In this document: positions 42,179-51,051 of the stretch, piece after piece | How the letters are laid out: every line of letters starts with the position of its first letter | Position numbering within the stretch: position 1 is the stretch's first letter | From: Xylophilus sp. Leaf220 | Lineage (GTDB): Bacteria; Pseudomonadota; Gammaproteobacteria; Burkholderiales; Burkholderiaceae_C | Direction of reading: 5' to 3' | Assembly (NCBI RefSeq): GCF_001421705.1 | Contig: NZ_LMKO01000001.1 | Span: 300,170-364,169, forward strand | Length of the DNA: 64,000 nt | Notes under the pieces: model-generated | Seen by the model: only the letters and a program-made list of their open reading frames with translations | Databases searched by the model: none | Told to the model about the DNA's origin: nothing | Translations under genes and position numbers: made by a program

Positions 42179-43816
42179 ATGCTGCACACCGACCATTCCC
42201 CATCCGTCGCCGCGCCCGACAGCGGCGTACCGGCCGCCACCACCGTGCGCAGCGCCGTGCTCGACCTGCTGCGCGCTTTCGGCATGACCACGATCTTCGG
42301 CAACCCGGGCTCGACCGAACTGCCGCTGTTCCTCGATTTCCCGGCCGATTTCCGCTACGTGCTGGGGCTGCAGGAATCGGTGGTGGTCGGCATGGCCGAC
42401 GGGCATGCGCAGGCCACCCGCAACGCGGCCTTCGTCAACCTGCATTCGGCGGCCGGCGTGGGCCACGCGATGGGCAACATCTTCACCGCCTTCAAGAACC
42501 GCACGCCGATGGTGATCACCGCCGGGCAGCAGGCGCGCTCGATCCTGCCGTACGACCCGTTCCTGTTCTCGGGCCAGGCGACCGAGCTGCCCAAGCCGTA
42601 CGTCAAGTGGAGCATCGAGCCGGCCCGCGCCGAGGACGTGCCCCTGGCCATCGCCCGGGCCTACTACGTGGCGATGCAGCAGCCGCAAGGCCCGGTGCTG
42701 GTCTCGATCCCGGCCGACGACTGGGCGCGGCCCTGCGAGCCGGTGGCGCCCCGCGCGGTCAGCACCCGCAGCCGGCCCGAGCCGGCGCTGCTGGGCGCGA
42801 TCGGCGATGCGCTGGACGCTGCCGCCCGGCCCGCCTTCGTGGTGGGCGCGGCGGTCGACCGCGACGGCGCCTGGGACGCGGTGCGCGCCCTGGCCGAGCG
42901 CCACCGGGCGCGGGTCTACGTGGCGCCGATGTCGGGCCGCAGCGGCTTCGCCGAAGACCATCCGCTCTTCGCCGGATTCCTGCCCGCGATGCGCGAGAAG
43001 ATCGTCGCGCTGCTGGGCGGCCACGACCTGGTCTTCGCGCTCGGCGCGCCGGCCTTCACCTACCACGTGGAGGGCTTCGGCCCTCACCTGCCCGCCGGTG
43101 CCGCCCTGGTGCAGCTGACCGACGACCCGCAGACCGCCGCCTGGGCGCCGGTGGGCACCTCGGCGGTCGGCAGCATCCGGCTGGGCGTGGAAGACCTGCT
43201 GGCCCGCGCCATGCCGGCCACGGTGCTGGCCCGCACCCCACCGCCGGTGCGCGAGGCCGCGCCCCGCGCCGTGCCCGACGGCGAGCGCATGTCCGTCGCC
43301 TGGCTGCTGCAGACCCTGGCCGAGCTGCGCACGCCCGACAGCGTCATCGTCGAGGAATCGCCCAGCGCCCGGCCGGTGATGCACCGGCACCTGCCGATCC
43401 TGCAGAGCGAAACCTTCTACACCATGTGCAGCGGCGGCCTGGGCCACGGCCTGCCCGCCGCCGTGGGCGTGGCGCTGGCCCGGCCCGACCGGAAGGTGAT
43501 CGCCCTGATCGGCGACGGCTCGGCGATGTACTCGGTGCAGGCGCTGTGGAGCGCGGCGCAGCTGCGGCTGCCGATCACCTTCGTCATCGTCAAGAACCGG
43601 CGCTATGCCGCGCTGCAGGAGTTCGCGCCCACCTTCGGTTTCGCGCCCGGCGCGCCGCTGGAGGGCTGCGACCTGCCCGACATCGACTTCTGCGCACTGG
43701 CCCGCGGCCAGGGCTGCGACGCGGTGCGGGTCGACGACGCCCACGCCTTGGCGCAGGTGCTGCGCGACGCGCTGGCCGCGCCGCGGCCGGTGCTGGTCGA
43801 GGTCGAAGTCGCGTAG
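42179..43816 (+). CDS. mdlC: Thiamine-diphosphate decarboxylase, probable benzoylformate decarboxylase
   Basis: A 545-aa ThDP enzyme. The Glu of FGNPGSTELPLFLDF activates the cofactor, and NLHSAAGVGHAMGN holds the active-site His typical of benzoylformate decarboxylase (phenylglyoxylate to benzaldehyde). The PP-binding domain has GDGSAMYSVQALWSAAQL and NRRYAALQEFA. Acetolactate synthase and oxalyl-CoA decarboxylase are less likely from these motifs. The ATG at 42179 is used; ATG at 42146 is in frame. No Shine-Dalgarno site is clear for either. A Bug receptor gene follows after 84 bases. Confidence 0.85.
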   Translation: MLHTDHSPSVAAPDSGVPAATTVRSAVLDLLRAFGMTTIFGNPGSTELPLFLDFPADFRYVLGLQESVVVGMADGHAQATRNAAFVNLHSAAGVGHAMGNIFTAFKNRTPMVITAGQQARSILPYDPFLFSGQATELPKPYVKWSIEPARAEDVPLAIARAYYVAMQQPQGPVLVSIPADDWARPCEPVAPRAVSTRSRPEPALLGAIGDALDAAARPAFVVGAAVDRDGAWDAVRALAERHRARVYVAPMSGRSGFAEDHPLFAGFLPAMREKIVALLGGHDLVFALGAPAFTYHVEGFGPHLPAGAALVQLTDDPQTAAWAPVGTSAVGSIRLGVEDLLARAMPATVLARTPPPVREAAPRAVPDGERMSVAWLLQTLAELRTPDSVIVEESPSARPVMHRHLPILQSETFYTMCSGGLGHGLPAAVGVALARPDRKVIALIGDGSAMYSVQALWSAAQLRLPITFVIVKNRRYAALQEFAPTFGFAPGAPLEGCDLPDIDFCALARGQGCDAVRVDDAHALAQVLRDALAAPRPVLVEVEVA

Positions 43817-43900
43817 CCCGCCGGCCCCGGTTCCGCAGCGCCCGCATCGGACGCGACCGCGCATCGCCTTATTTCCAAGAACGACACCAGGAGACACACC

Positions 43901-44908
43901 ATGCCCATCCGAACCCCCATTTCCAGATCGAAACGCGCCCTGGCCGGCGCTGTGCCACGGCTTCTAGCTATGCTTTTGGTAGCGTCTGCGCCGCTGGCCG
44001 CCTGGGCGCAAGCCTACCCCGCCAAGCCGGTGAAGGTGATCGTCAACTTTCCGCCGGGCGGCGCGGCCGACCAGATCGCCCGGGCGGTCACCCTGCCGCT
44101 GCAGGAGGCGCTGGGCCAGCCGGTGGTGGTCGAGAACCGGGCCGGCGCCGGCGGCAACATCGGCGGCGAGGCGGTGGCCCGCGCCGCACCCGACGGCTAC
44201 ACCCTGCTGATGAGCAGCGGCGGCATGGTGTCGATCAACCCGGCCATCTACCCGAAGATGGCCTTCGACCCGGCCAAGGACCTGGTGCCGGTGGCCGCCG
44301 CCGCGCGGGTGCTGGTGTTCCTGGAGGTCAAGCCCGACTTCCCCGCCAGGACGGTACAGGAGTTCATCGCCCACGCCAAGGCCCACCCCGGCAAGCTGAG
44401 CTACGGATCGCCCGGCAACGGCAGCTCCCCGCACCTGGCCGGCGAGCTGTTCCGCGAGATGGCGGGCGTCGACACGGTGCACGTGCCCTACAAGGGCGCC
44501 GCCCCGGCGATGCAGGACCTGTTGGGCGGCCAGATCGACTTCATGTTCGACCCGGGCATCGGCCTGACCCATGTGCGCGCCGGCAAGCTGAAGCTGCTGG
44601 CCGTCGGCAGCCCGCAGCGCTCCAGCGTGTTCCCCGACGTGCCGACGCTGTCGGAGGCAGGGCTCAGGGGCTTCGACGCCGACACCTATTTCGGCTTCTA
44701 CGCGCCCGCGGGCGTGCCGGCCGAGGTGGTCGCCAGGCTGAACCGCGAGATCAACAAGATCCTGGCGACGCCCGCCTACCGGGAGCGCCTGTCGAGCCTG
44801 GGCGGCGAGCCGGCCCCGATGACGCCGCAGGCCTTCGGCGCCAAGGCGCACGACGATGCGGAGCGCTTCGGCAAGCTGATCAAGGAGCGGGGCATTCGGG
44901 GAGATTGA
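43901..44908 (+). CDS. Bug-family periplasmic binding protein 3, signal peptide derived from a repeat
   Basis: A 335-aa TctC-like receptor, probably co-transcribed with mdlC (84-bp gap, AGGAGA before the ATG). It may bind a substrate of that pathway, such as an aromatic oxo acid; this is inferred. Mature hallmarks are [50 protein letters not shown] and [19 protein letters not shown]. The N-terminal export signal ([20 protein letters not shown], about 10-29) is encoded by an inverted 55-bp repeat and still reads as a basic n-region plus hydrophobic core ending AAWA-Q. The last 29 bases overlap otnI on the other strand. Confidence 0.92.
   Translation: MPIRTPISRSKRALAGAVPRLLAMLLVASAPLAAWAQAYPAKPVKVIVNFPPGGAADQIARAVTLPLQEALGQPVVVENRAGAGGNIGGEAVARAAPDGYTLLMSSGGMVSINPAIYPKMAFDPAKDLVPVAAAARVLVFLEVKPDFPARTVQEFIAHAKAHPGKLSYGSPGNGSSPHLAGELFREMAGVDTVHVPYKGAAPAMQDLLGGQIDFMFDPGIGLTHVRAGKLKLLAVGSPQRSSVFPDVPTLSEAGLRGFDADTYFGFYAPAGVPAEVVARLNREINKILATPAYRERLSSLGGEPAPMTPQAFGAKAHDDAERFGKLIKERGIRGD
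43930..43983 (-). repeat. 55-bp two-hairpin repeat, copy 5 (encodes a signal peptide)
   Basis: On the minus strand: GCTACCAAAAGC, ATAGCTAGAAGCCGTGGC, 6-base spacer, CCGGCCAGGGCG, CGTTTC (54 bp). The 3' arm is more diverged than in other copies. It is read in the same frame as the copy in mutL. Confidence 0.75.
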
Positions 44909-45758
44909 GCGGGGCGCGCCTGGATTGCCCTGCCGCCATCGCCGCCCGCATCCATCCCAGCCCGTCGGTCGTCCCGCCGGGCACCGCGCCGCGGGCGGGC
45001 TTGTACTCGCAGCCGATCCATCCGGCGAAGCCCAGCGCGTCGATCATCTCGAACAGGTAGGGGTAGTGGACCTCGCCCGTGTCCGGCTCATGGCGTGCGG
45101 GAACGCCCGCGATCTGCAGGTGCGCCACCCGGCCGCCGGGCAGCCAGGTCCGCAGCCGGGCGGCCAGGTCGCCCTCGACGATCTGGCAGTGGTACAGGTC
45201 CATCTGCACCTGCAGGTTGGGCGCGCCCACCTCCTGCAGCACCGCGTGCGCGTCGTCCTGGCGGTTGAGCAGGTAGCCGGGGATGTCGCGGGTGTTGATC
45301 GGCTCGATCAGCACCTGCCGGCCTGCCTTCGCCGCCTCGGCCGCGGCCCAGCGCAGGTTGGCGACGTAGGTGGCGCGCAGCGCGGCGCGGTCGGCACCGG
45401 CCGGTGCCAGGCCGGCCATGACGTGGATCTGCGGGCAATCGAGCGCGTCGGCATAGGCCAGCGCATGGGCGAACCCCTCGCGGAACTCGGCCTCGCGCCC
45501 CGGCAGGCCGGCGATGCCCCGCTCCGGCCGGTTCCAGGCGGTGGCGACCGCTCCGGCCTCGCCGCCGCTGGGCGGCGCGTTGAACAGCACCTGGCGCAGG
45601 CCGTGGTCGCGCAGCCGGGCGGCGATCTCGGCCGCGGGGAACGGGTACGGCGCCAGGTATTCCACTGCGCCGAAGCCGTCGCGGGACGCGGCTGCGAAGC
45701 GGTCGAGGAAATCGAGCTCCTGGTACAGGAATGAGAGGTTGGCGGCGAAACGGGGCAT
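44880..45758 (-). CDS. otnI: 2-oxo-tetronate isomerase
   Basis: A 292-aa TIM-barrel isomerase of the hydroxypyruvate isomerase family. In the threonate/erythronate route OtnI converts 2-oxo- to 3-oxo-tetronate. Visible blocks are [57 protein letters not shown] (metal Glu), [14 protein letters not shown] and GWIGCEYKP. It is last in the operon, 31 bases after otnC. The C-terminal tail is longer than usual and its last codons overlap the convergent Bug 3 gene by 29 bases. Confidence 0.92.
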   Translation of the reverse strand: MPRFAANLSFLYQELDFLDRFAAASRDGFGAVEYLAPYPFPAAEIAARLRDHGLRQVLFNAPPSGGEAGAVATAWNRPERGIAGLPGREAEFREGFAHALAYADALDCPQIHVMAGLAPAGADRAALRATYVANLRWAAAEAAKAGRQVLIEPINTRDIPGYLLNRQDDAHAVLQEVGAPNLQVQMDLYHCQIVEGDLAARLRTWLPGGRVAHLQIAGVPARHEPDTGEVHYPYLFEMIDALGFAGWIGCEYKPARGAVPGGTTDGLGWMRAAMAAGQSRRAPLNLPECPAP

Positions 45759-45789
45759 GGGATTTCTCGGGGCAGGAATCAGGAAAAGG

Positions 45790-46461
45790 TCACCAGCGCG
45801 CGCCGAAGGAAACACGCAGTTCGTCGATCTGCGCGGCGTCCAGCGGCGCGGCGCGGCCGCCGTCCAGCCTCCAGAGGCGGGCGGTTTCCTCCAGCTCTTC
45901 CAGGGTCGCCATGGCGGCGGCCGGCGTGTCGTGCCAGACGTTGGGGCCCAGGCGCGCCAGCATCGCCGCGCGGATCGGCGTGCCGCGCTCGCCGTAGCGC
46001 ACCACCGCCTCGGCCACCCGCTCGGCCGCCTCGGGCGCGCCGGGGCGGTGGTAGGGGACGACCGGTACATGCCCGACCTTCATCACGAAGTACGGGGTGA
46101 GCGCCGGCAGCAGCTCGTCGCCGGTGGGCTGCAGCGTGAGGGCCACGCAGTGGGTGCTGTGGGTGTGGATCACGCAGCGGGTCTGCGGGTCGAAGCGGGT
46201 GGCGCTCTGGTAGATGCGGCGGTGCAGCGCCAGCGTCTTGCTGGCCCGGTCGCCGGCCACCTGGCGGCCCTGGGCATCGACCTGCGCCAGCCGCGCCGGA
46301 TCGAGAAAGCCCAGGCAGGCGTCGGTGGGCGTGATGAGGAAGCCGCCGTCGTCGAGCCGCGCGCTGATGTTGCCGGCGGTGGCGTGCACATGGCCGCGCT
46401 CGAACAGGCTGCGGCCGACGCGGCACACCTCCTCCCGCAGGCGATGGTCCGGCGGGCTCAT
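45790..46461 (-). CDS. otnC: 3-oxo-tetronate 4-phosphate decarboxylase
   Basis: A 223-aa class II aldolase-family enzyme that decarboxylates 3-oxo-tetronate 4-phosphate to dihydroxyacetone phosphate. The family marks are [32 protein letters not shown] (catalytic Glu position differs from fuculose aldolase), the zinc ligands [12 protein letters not shown] and the third His in VVPYHRPG. Its start overlaps the otnK stop (ATGA). Confidence 0.92.
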   Translation of the reverse strand: MSPPDHRLREEVCRVGRSLFERGHVHATAGNISARLDDGGFLITPTDACLGFLDPARLAQVDAQGRQVAGDRASKTLALHRRIYQSATRFDPQTRCVIHTHSTHCVALTLQPTGDELLPALTPYFVMKVGHVPVVPYHRPGAPEAAERVAEAVVRYGERGTPIRAAMLARLGPNVWHDTPAAAMATLEELEETARLWRLDGGRAAPLDAAQIDELRVSFGARW

Positions 46462-47735
46462 GCCTGCAGGGCCGCGAAGGCCTTGGTGAAGAAATCGTCG
46501 GTGCCGAAGTTGCCGGATTTGAGCGCGATGTGCAGACCCGCGCCGCCAGCAGCGGCGCTGTGCGCATGGCACCACGGCACGCCGGGATCGATCTGGCCGC
46601 CGATCTGCATCTGGTGGATGCCGAGCGCCTGCACGCAGGCCCCCGAGGTCTCGCCGCCCGCGACGACCAGTTGCCGCACGCCCAGCGCCACCAGCCCGCG
46701 CGCGATGGCGGCGATGGTGCGCTCGACCATCGCGCCGGCCTCCTCCACCCCCAGCCGGCCCTGGATAGCCTGCACCGCCGCGGGCTCGGCCGTCGAATAG
46801 ACCAGCACCGGGCCCTGCGCCAGGCGGCTGCCGGCCCATGCCAGCGCGGCCGCGGCGACATCGACGCCCGCCGCGATCTGCAGCGGATCGACCGCCAGCG
46901 CCGCACCGCCGCGGCGGACGAAATCGAGTACCTGCCGGTTCGTCGCCGTCGAGCAACTGCCCGACACGATGGCCCGCAGGCCCTCGGCCGGCGGCAGCGC
47001 AGCCGCCTGCGCCGACGGGGCGATGCCGAAGTTGGCCGGCAGCGCGATCGCCACGCCCGAGCCGGCGGTCAGCAGCGGCAGGTCGGCGAAGGCCGGGCCC
47101 ATGCGCAGCAGGTCGTCGTTGGAGACGGCATCGACCACCGAGATGCCCACGCCCTCGGCCTGCAGCGCGGCGATGCGCGCCCGCACCGCCTCGGCACCGC
47201 GGGCGACCACCGTGTGATCGATCAGCCCGACGCGGTGCGCCGTCTGCGCCTGCAGCACCCGCACCAGGTTGGCATCGGTCATCGGGGTGAGCGGATGGTG
47301 CTGCATGCCGCTCTCGCTCAGCAGCACGTCGCCGGCGAACAGGTAGCCCTTGAAGACGGTGCGCCTGTTGTCGGGAAAGGCCGGCGTGGCGATGGTGAAG
47401 CCGGTGCCCAGCGCCTGCATCAGCGCATCGGTCACCGGGCCGATGTTGCCCTGCGGCGTGCTGTCGAAGGTGGAGCAGTACTTGAAGTAGATCTGCCGCG
47501 CGCCCTGCGCCTGCAGCCAGCGCAGCGCCTCCAGCGACTGCGCCACCGCCTCGGCCGGCGCCACGGTGCGCGACTTGAGCGCGACCACCACCGCGTCCAC
47601 CCCGGCCGCCAGCGGCGCGGTGGGCACGCCGATGGTCTGCACCACCCGCATGCCGGCGCGCACCAGGTTGTTGGCCAGGTCGGTGGCGCCGGTGAAGTCG
47701 TCGGCGATGCAGCCGAGCAGGATCGTGTGGGTCAT
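46458..47735 (-). CDS. otnK: 3-oxo-tetronate kinase
   Basis: A 425-aa DUF1537-family kinase. The N-terminal LLGCIADDFTGATDLANNLV is the substrate-binding signature, followed by YFKYCSTFDSTPQGNIGPV and AFPDNRRTVFKGYLF. The C-terminal nucleotide domain has SGSCSTATNRQV and the Gly-rich VVAGGETSGACVQALG. The product is 3-oxo-tetronate 4-phosphate. It sits between denD and otnC, exactly as in characterised tetronate operons. Confidence 0.94.
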   Translation of the reverse strand: MTHTILLGCIADDFTGATDLANNLVRAGMRVVQTIGVPTAPLAAGVDAVVVALKSRTVAPAEAVAQSLEALRWLQAQGARQIYFKYCSTFDSTPQGNIGPVTDALMQALGTGFTIATPAFPDNRRTVFKGYLFAGDVLLSESGMQHHPLTPMTDANLVRVLQAQTAHRVGLIDHTVVARGAEAVRARIAALQAEGVGISVVDAVSNDDLLRMGPAFADLPLLTAGSGVAIALPANFGIAPSAQAAALPPAEGLRAIVSGSCSTATNRQVLDFVRRGGAALAVDPLQIAAGVDVAAAALAWAGSRLAQGPVLVYSTAEPAAVQAIQGRLGVEEAGAMVERTIAAIARGLVALGVRQLVVAGGETSGACVQALGIHQMQIGGQIDPGVPWCHAHSAAAGGAGLHIALKSGNFGTDDFFTKAFAALQA

Positions 47736-47788
47736 GGAGGCGGAGAGGTCGGATGAAGGGTGGGCGGGGCCGGCGGCCAAGGGCGCGC

Positions 47789-48808
47789 CTAGCCGCGCAG
47801 CGGTGCGCGCACCGCGCCGGGGTTCTCCCGCACGTAGTCGCGCACCAGGGCGTCGATACTGCCGTCGGCCTGCAGCCCCAGCGCCTGGGCGCGGGCGGGC
47901 CGGAAGCGGCTGGGCCAGCTGGCGATGATCTTCTCGACCTGCGGGTCGTGCCGCCAGTCGATCAGGGCGGTGGCGTCGGCGCCGGCGATGCGCTCCAGCG
48001 CGGCGACCATCTCGCCGACGGTGGTCGTCAACGACGGCAGGTTGACCGCGGTGCGCGGCCCCCACTCGGCCGCCGACGCGGTGGCCGCCCGCACCAGACC
48101 CTCCACCGTTCGCGCGGGCGAGGCCAGCGCCACCGCGGTGCCGGGCGGCACCGGGCAGACCGCCCGCTCGCCCGCCAGCGGCTCGCGCAGCATGCCGCTC
48201 AGAAAACCCGACGCCGCACCGTTGGGCCGGCCGGGCCGCACCGAGACGGTCATCAGCCGCACGCTGCGCCCCTGCACGAAACCCTTGCGCGTGAAATCGG
48301 CCACCAGTTGCTCGCCGATGAATTTCTGGCTGCCGTAGCTGTTCTGCGGCGTCGGCAGGCTGGTGTCGGTGATGACCTCGGGCAGCGGCTGTTCGGGCGA
48401 ATCGCCGAACACCGCCACCGAGCTGGAGAAAACGAAGACGGGTGCATTGCCGCCCGCGCGGCAGGCCTGCAGCAGGGCGCGGGTGGCGTCGAGGTTGCTG
48501 CGCATGCCCAGGTCGAAATCGGCCTCGCACTCGCCGCTGACCGCCGCGGCCAGGTGGTAGACCAGCTGCGTGTCGGCCAGCGGCAGCTGGCCTGCCTCGA
48601 TCTGGTCCAGCAGGTCGCCGCCCGCGAAGGCGATGCGGGTGTCGGTCTGCAGGTCGGACGGCGGCGGTGCCCGGTCGGCGAGGGTGATGCGGCCGATCGG
48701 CTGCGGCGCCGCGCCGGCCAGTGCCAGGCTGCCCTGGGCCAGCAAGGTGCGGGCCAGCCGCGCGCCGAGAAAGCCGCAGCCGCCGGTGATCAGGATATGG
48801 AGTGCCAT
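47789..48808 (-). CDS. denD: D-erythronate dehydrogenase
   Basis: A 339-aa extended SDR. Rossmann ILITGGCGFLGARLART, then YHLAAAVSGECEADFDLGMRSN, the catalytic Ser in FSSSVAVFG and YGSQK (Tyr-x-x-x-Lys variant within SYGSQKFIGE). The sequence PGRPNGAASGFLSGMLREPL is typical of DenD proteins. It oxidises D-erythronate to 2-oxo-tetronate with NAD. Together with LtnD it widens the operon to both stereo-series. Confidence 0.9.
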   Translation of the reverse strand: MALHILITGGCGFLGARLARTLLAQGSLALAGAAPQPIGRITLADRAPPPSDLQTDTRIAFAGGDLLDQIEAGQLPLADTQLVYHLAAAVSGECEADFDLGMRSNLDATRALLQACRAGGNAPVFVFSSSVAVFGDSPEQPLPEVITDTSLPTPQNSYGSQKFIGEQLVADFTRKGFVQGRSVRLMTVSVRPGRPNGAASGFLSGMLREPLAGERAVCPVPPGTAVALASPARTVEGLVRAATASAAEWGPRTAVNLPSLTTTVGEMVAALERIAGADATALIDWRHDPQVEKIIASWPSRFRPARAQALGLQADGSIDALVRDYVRENPGAVRAPLRG

Positions 48809-48845
48809 GGATGAGCGGAGCCTTGCGTGGAGGGAGCGCGCATCT

Positions 48846-49745
48846 TCACGGTTTCTTCGGCAGCTCGATACCGGGGAAGATCTTGATGACCGCGCTGTCG
48901 TCTTCCTTCGCGAAACCGGCGGTCGACGCCTGCATGAACATCTGGTGCGCGGTGGACGAGAGCGGCAGCGGGAATTTGCTGGCGCGGGCCAGGTCCAGCA
49001 CCAGGCCCAGGTCCTTCACGAAGATGTCGACGGCCGAGAGCGGGGTGTAGTCGGCCGCCAGCACATGGGCCATGCGGTTCTCGAACATCCAGCTGTTGCC
49101 GGCGCTGTGGGTGATCACCTCGTACAGCCCGGCCGGGTCGACGCCCTCGCGCAGGCCCAGGGCCATCGCCTCGGCGGCGGCGGCAATGTGCACGCCCGCG
49201 AGCAGCTGGTTGAGGATCTTCACCTTGCTGCCGGCGCCCGCCGCATCGCCCAGGCGGTAGACTTTGCCGGCCATCGCGTCGAGCACCGCGCCGGCCTTCT
49301 CGTAGGCGGCGGGGCTGCCGGCGGTCATCATCGTCATCTCGCCGCTGGCGGCCTTGGCCGCGCCGCCGGAGATCGGCGCATCCAGGTACAGGATATCGAG
49401 CGCCGCGAGCCGCGCCTCCAGCGCGACCGACCAGGCGGGGTCGACCGTGGAGCACATCACGAACACGCTGCCGGGCCGCAGCGAGGCCGCGCAGCCGGGC
49501 ACCTCGCCCGCGCCGAAGAGCACCGCCTCGGTCTGCGCCGCGTTCACCACCACCGAGACGACCACGTCGCACTGCGCCCCCAACTCCGGCAGCTTGGCGC
49601 AGGCGCGGCCGCCCTCCTGCGCGAAGGCCTCGGCGGCCTCGGTGCGCACGTCGTGGACGGCGATGTCGAAGCCGGCGCGGCGCAGCGATTGCGCCATGCC
49701 CAGGCCCATGGCCCCGAGGCCGATCAATCCGATGGTGTCTGGCAT
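48846..49745 (-). CDS. ltnD: L-threonate dehydrogenase
   Basis: A 299-aa beta-hydroxyacid dehydrogenase that oxidises L-threonate to 2-oxo-tetronate with NAD. The Rossmann motif is GLIGLGAMGLGMAQSL; the substrate loop DAPISGGAAKAASGEM and the catalytic Lys in GAGSKVKILNQLL are intact. The close homologue GarR/tartronate semialdehyde reductase is excluded mainly by operon context, so the assignment is strong but partly contextual. Confidence 0.9.
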   Translation of the reverse strand: MPDTIGLIGLGAMGLGMAQSLRRAGFDIAVHDVRTEAAEAFAQEGGRACAKLPELGAQCDVVVSVVVNAAQTEAVLFGAGEVPGCAASLRPGSVFVMCSTVDPAWSVALEARLAALDILYLDAPISGGAAKAASGEMTMMTAGSPAAYEKAGAVLDAMAGKVYRLGDAAGAGSKVKILNQLLAGVHIAAAAEAMALGLREGVDPAGLYEVITHSAGNSWMFENRMAHVLAADYTPLSAVDIFVKDLGLVLDLARASKFPLPLSSTAHQMFMQASTAGFAKEDDSAVIKIFPGIELPKKP

Positions 49746-49833
49746 GCGATGGAAGTCCGTGGAAAGAGAAAAAGGATTCGGCTGAAAACCGCGACGCCAC
49801 CGTCGCGCGCGGGCAGGTGGAAGGCGACGCGGC

Positions 49834-50808
49834 TCAGTCCAGCACGATCTTTGCGCGCGCCGCGACCTGCTGCCACTGCGCGGCGTCGGCCGCCATGAAG
49901 CGGCCCATCGCCCGCTCGTCGAGGAAGGCGGGCTCGGCACCCTGGCGCTGCATCGCCGTAGCCACCTCGGGCATCCGCACGATGCGCGCCAGCGCCTCGC
50001 CGAGCCGTGTCGTCACCGCCCCCGGCAGGCCCGCAGGCGCGACGATGCCGAACCATGCGCTCACGTCGAACCCCGCCAGGCCCGACTCGGCCAGGGTGGG
50101 TACCGCAGGCAAGGCAGGGCTGCGCTCGGGCGTGGTGACGGCCAGCGCCCGCAGGCGGCCCGACTGGATCTGGGCGATGGCCGACGGCAGGTTGTCGAAC
50201 ATGAAATTGACCTCGCCCGCCATCAGCGCGGTGATCGCGGCCGCCGCGCCGCGGTACGGCACATGGGTCACGAAGGTGCCGGTGCGCGCCTTGAACAGCT
50301 CGGCGCTCAAATGCAGCGAGGTGCCGTTGCCGTTGGAGGCGTAGTTGAGCCGCCCGGGCGCCGCCTTGGCCCGGGCCACCAGTTCCTCCACCCGCTGCAG
50401 GCCGCCGGAAGGGTTGACCAACAGCACGTTGGGCACCCGCCCGAGCAGGGCCACCGGCGCCAATTGCGTGGGCTGGTAGGGCAGGTTGCGGTAGACGGCC
50501 GGCCCGATGGTCAGCGCGGGCGAGGCCATCAGCAGGGTGTACCCGTCGGCCGTGGCGCGCGCCACGTCGGCCGCGCCCAGGTTGCCGCCAGCGCCCGGCT
50601 TGTTGTCGACCACCACCGGCTGCCCCAGCTCCTGCGCCAGCCGGGTGCCGACCAGCCGTGCCATGGTGTCGATCAAACCGCCCGGCGGAAACGGCACCAC
50701 CAGCCGCAACGGGCGCGCCGGCCAGGCCTGCTGGGCGAATGCGGGGGCGGCGGAACAGGCGACCAATGCAGCCTGCAGTGCGGCGCGGCGAGACAGGGTT
50801 GAGGTCAT
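49834..50808 (-). CDS. Bug-family periplasmic binding protein 4, probable tetronate receptor
   Basis: A 324-aa TctC-like receptor. Its signal begins LSRRAALQAALVACSAAPAFA, with a twin-Arg-like SRRAA, and the mature part starts QQAWPARPLRLVVPFPPGG. Marks are VVVDNKPGAGGNLG, DGYTLLMASPAL, VTHVPYRGAAAAITALMAGE and FMFDNLPSAIAQI. It is the first gene of the ltnD-denD-otn operon, so L-threonate or D-erythronate is the inferred ligand. No TctAB permease is present in the window. Confidence 0.92.
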   Translation of the reverse strand: MTSTLSRRAALQAALVACSAAPAFAQQAWPARPLRLVVPFPPGGLIDTMARLVGTRLAQELGQPVVVDNKPGAGGNLGAADVARATADGYTLLMASPALTIGPAVYRNLPYQPTQLAPVALLGRVPNVLLVNPSGGLQRVEELVARAKAAPGRLNYASNGNGTSLHLSAELFKARTGTFVTHVPYRGAAAAITALMAGEVNFMFDNLPSAIAQIQSGRLRALAVTTPERSPALPAVPTLAESGLAGFDVSAWFGIVAPAGLPGAVTTRLGEALARIVRMPEVATAMQRQGAEPAFLDERAMGRFMAADAAQWQQVAARAKIVLD

Positions 50809-50992
50809 GGTGGGAGATCGAAGACTGTTATGACGACGGCGGCGGTTCAGCGCGTCGGACCGGCTACCGAAGGCCTGCGATACCCCGCCGGGGCGCTGTC
50901 CGCTTCTCTTGCAAGTGGCACCCGACCCGGCGGCAGCGGACGGACGCATCGGACAACGATCTGCACTTCATGCCTTGTCTCTCCAAATAAAC

Positions 50993-51014
50993 TTGTTATA
51001 TGGTCATCATACAA
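50993..51014. promoter_or_regulatory. Candidate GntR operator overlapping the tetronate operon promoter
   Basis: A 22-bp imperfect palindrome, TTGT-N4-ATG-N2-CAT-N4-ACAA, in a local AT-rich patch 185 bases upstream of the Bug 4 start. FCD-type GntR proteins bind short dyads such as TTGT...ACAA. On the minus strand it contains TATAAC (51000-50995), a possible -10. The spacing to the gene start is rather long. Confidence 0.5.
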
Positions 51015-51051
51015 ATTTAAAGATAGAAAGAACCACCGGGTTTTCACCGAC

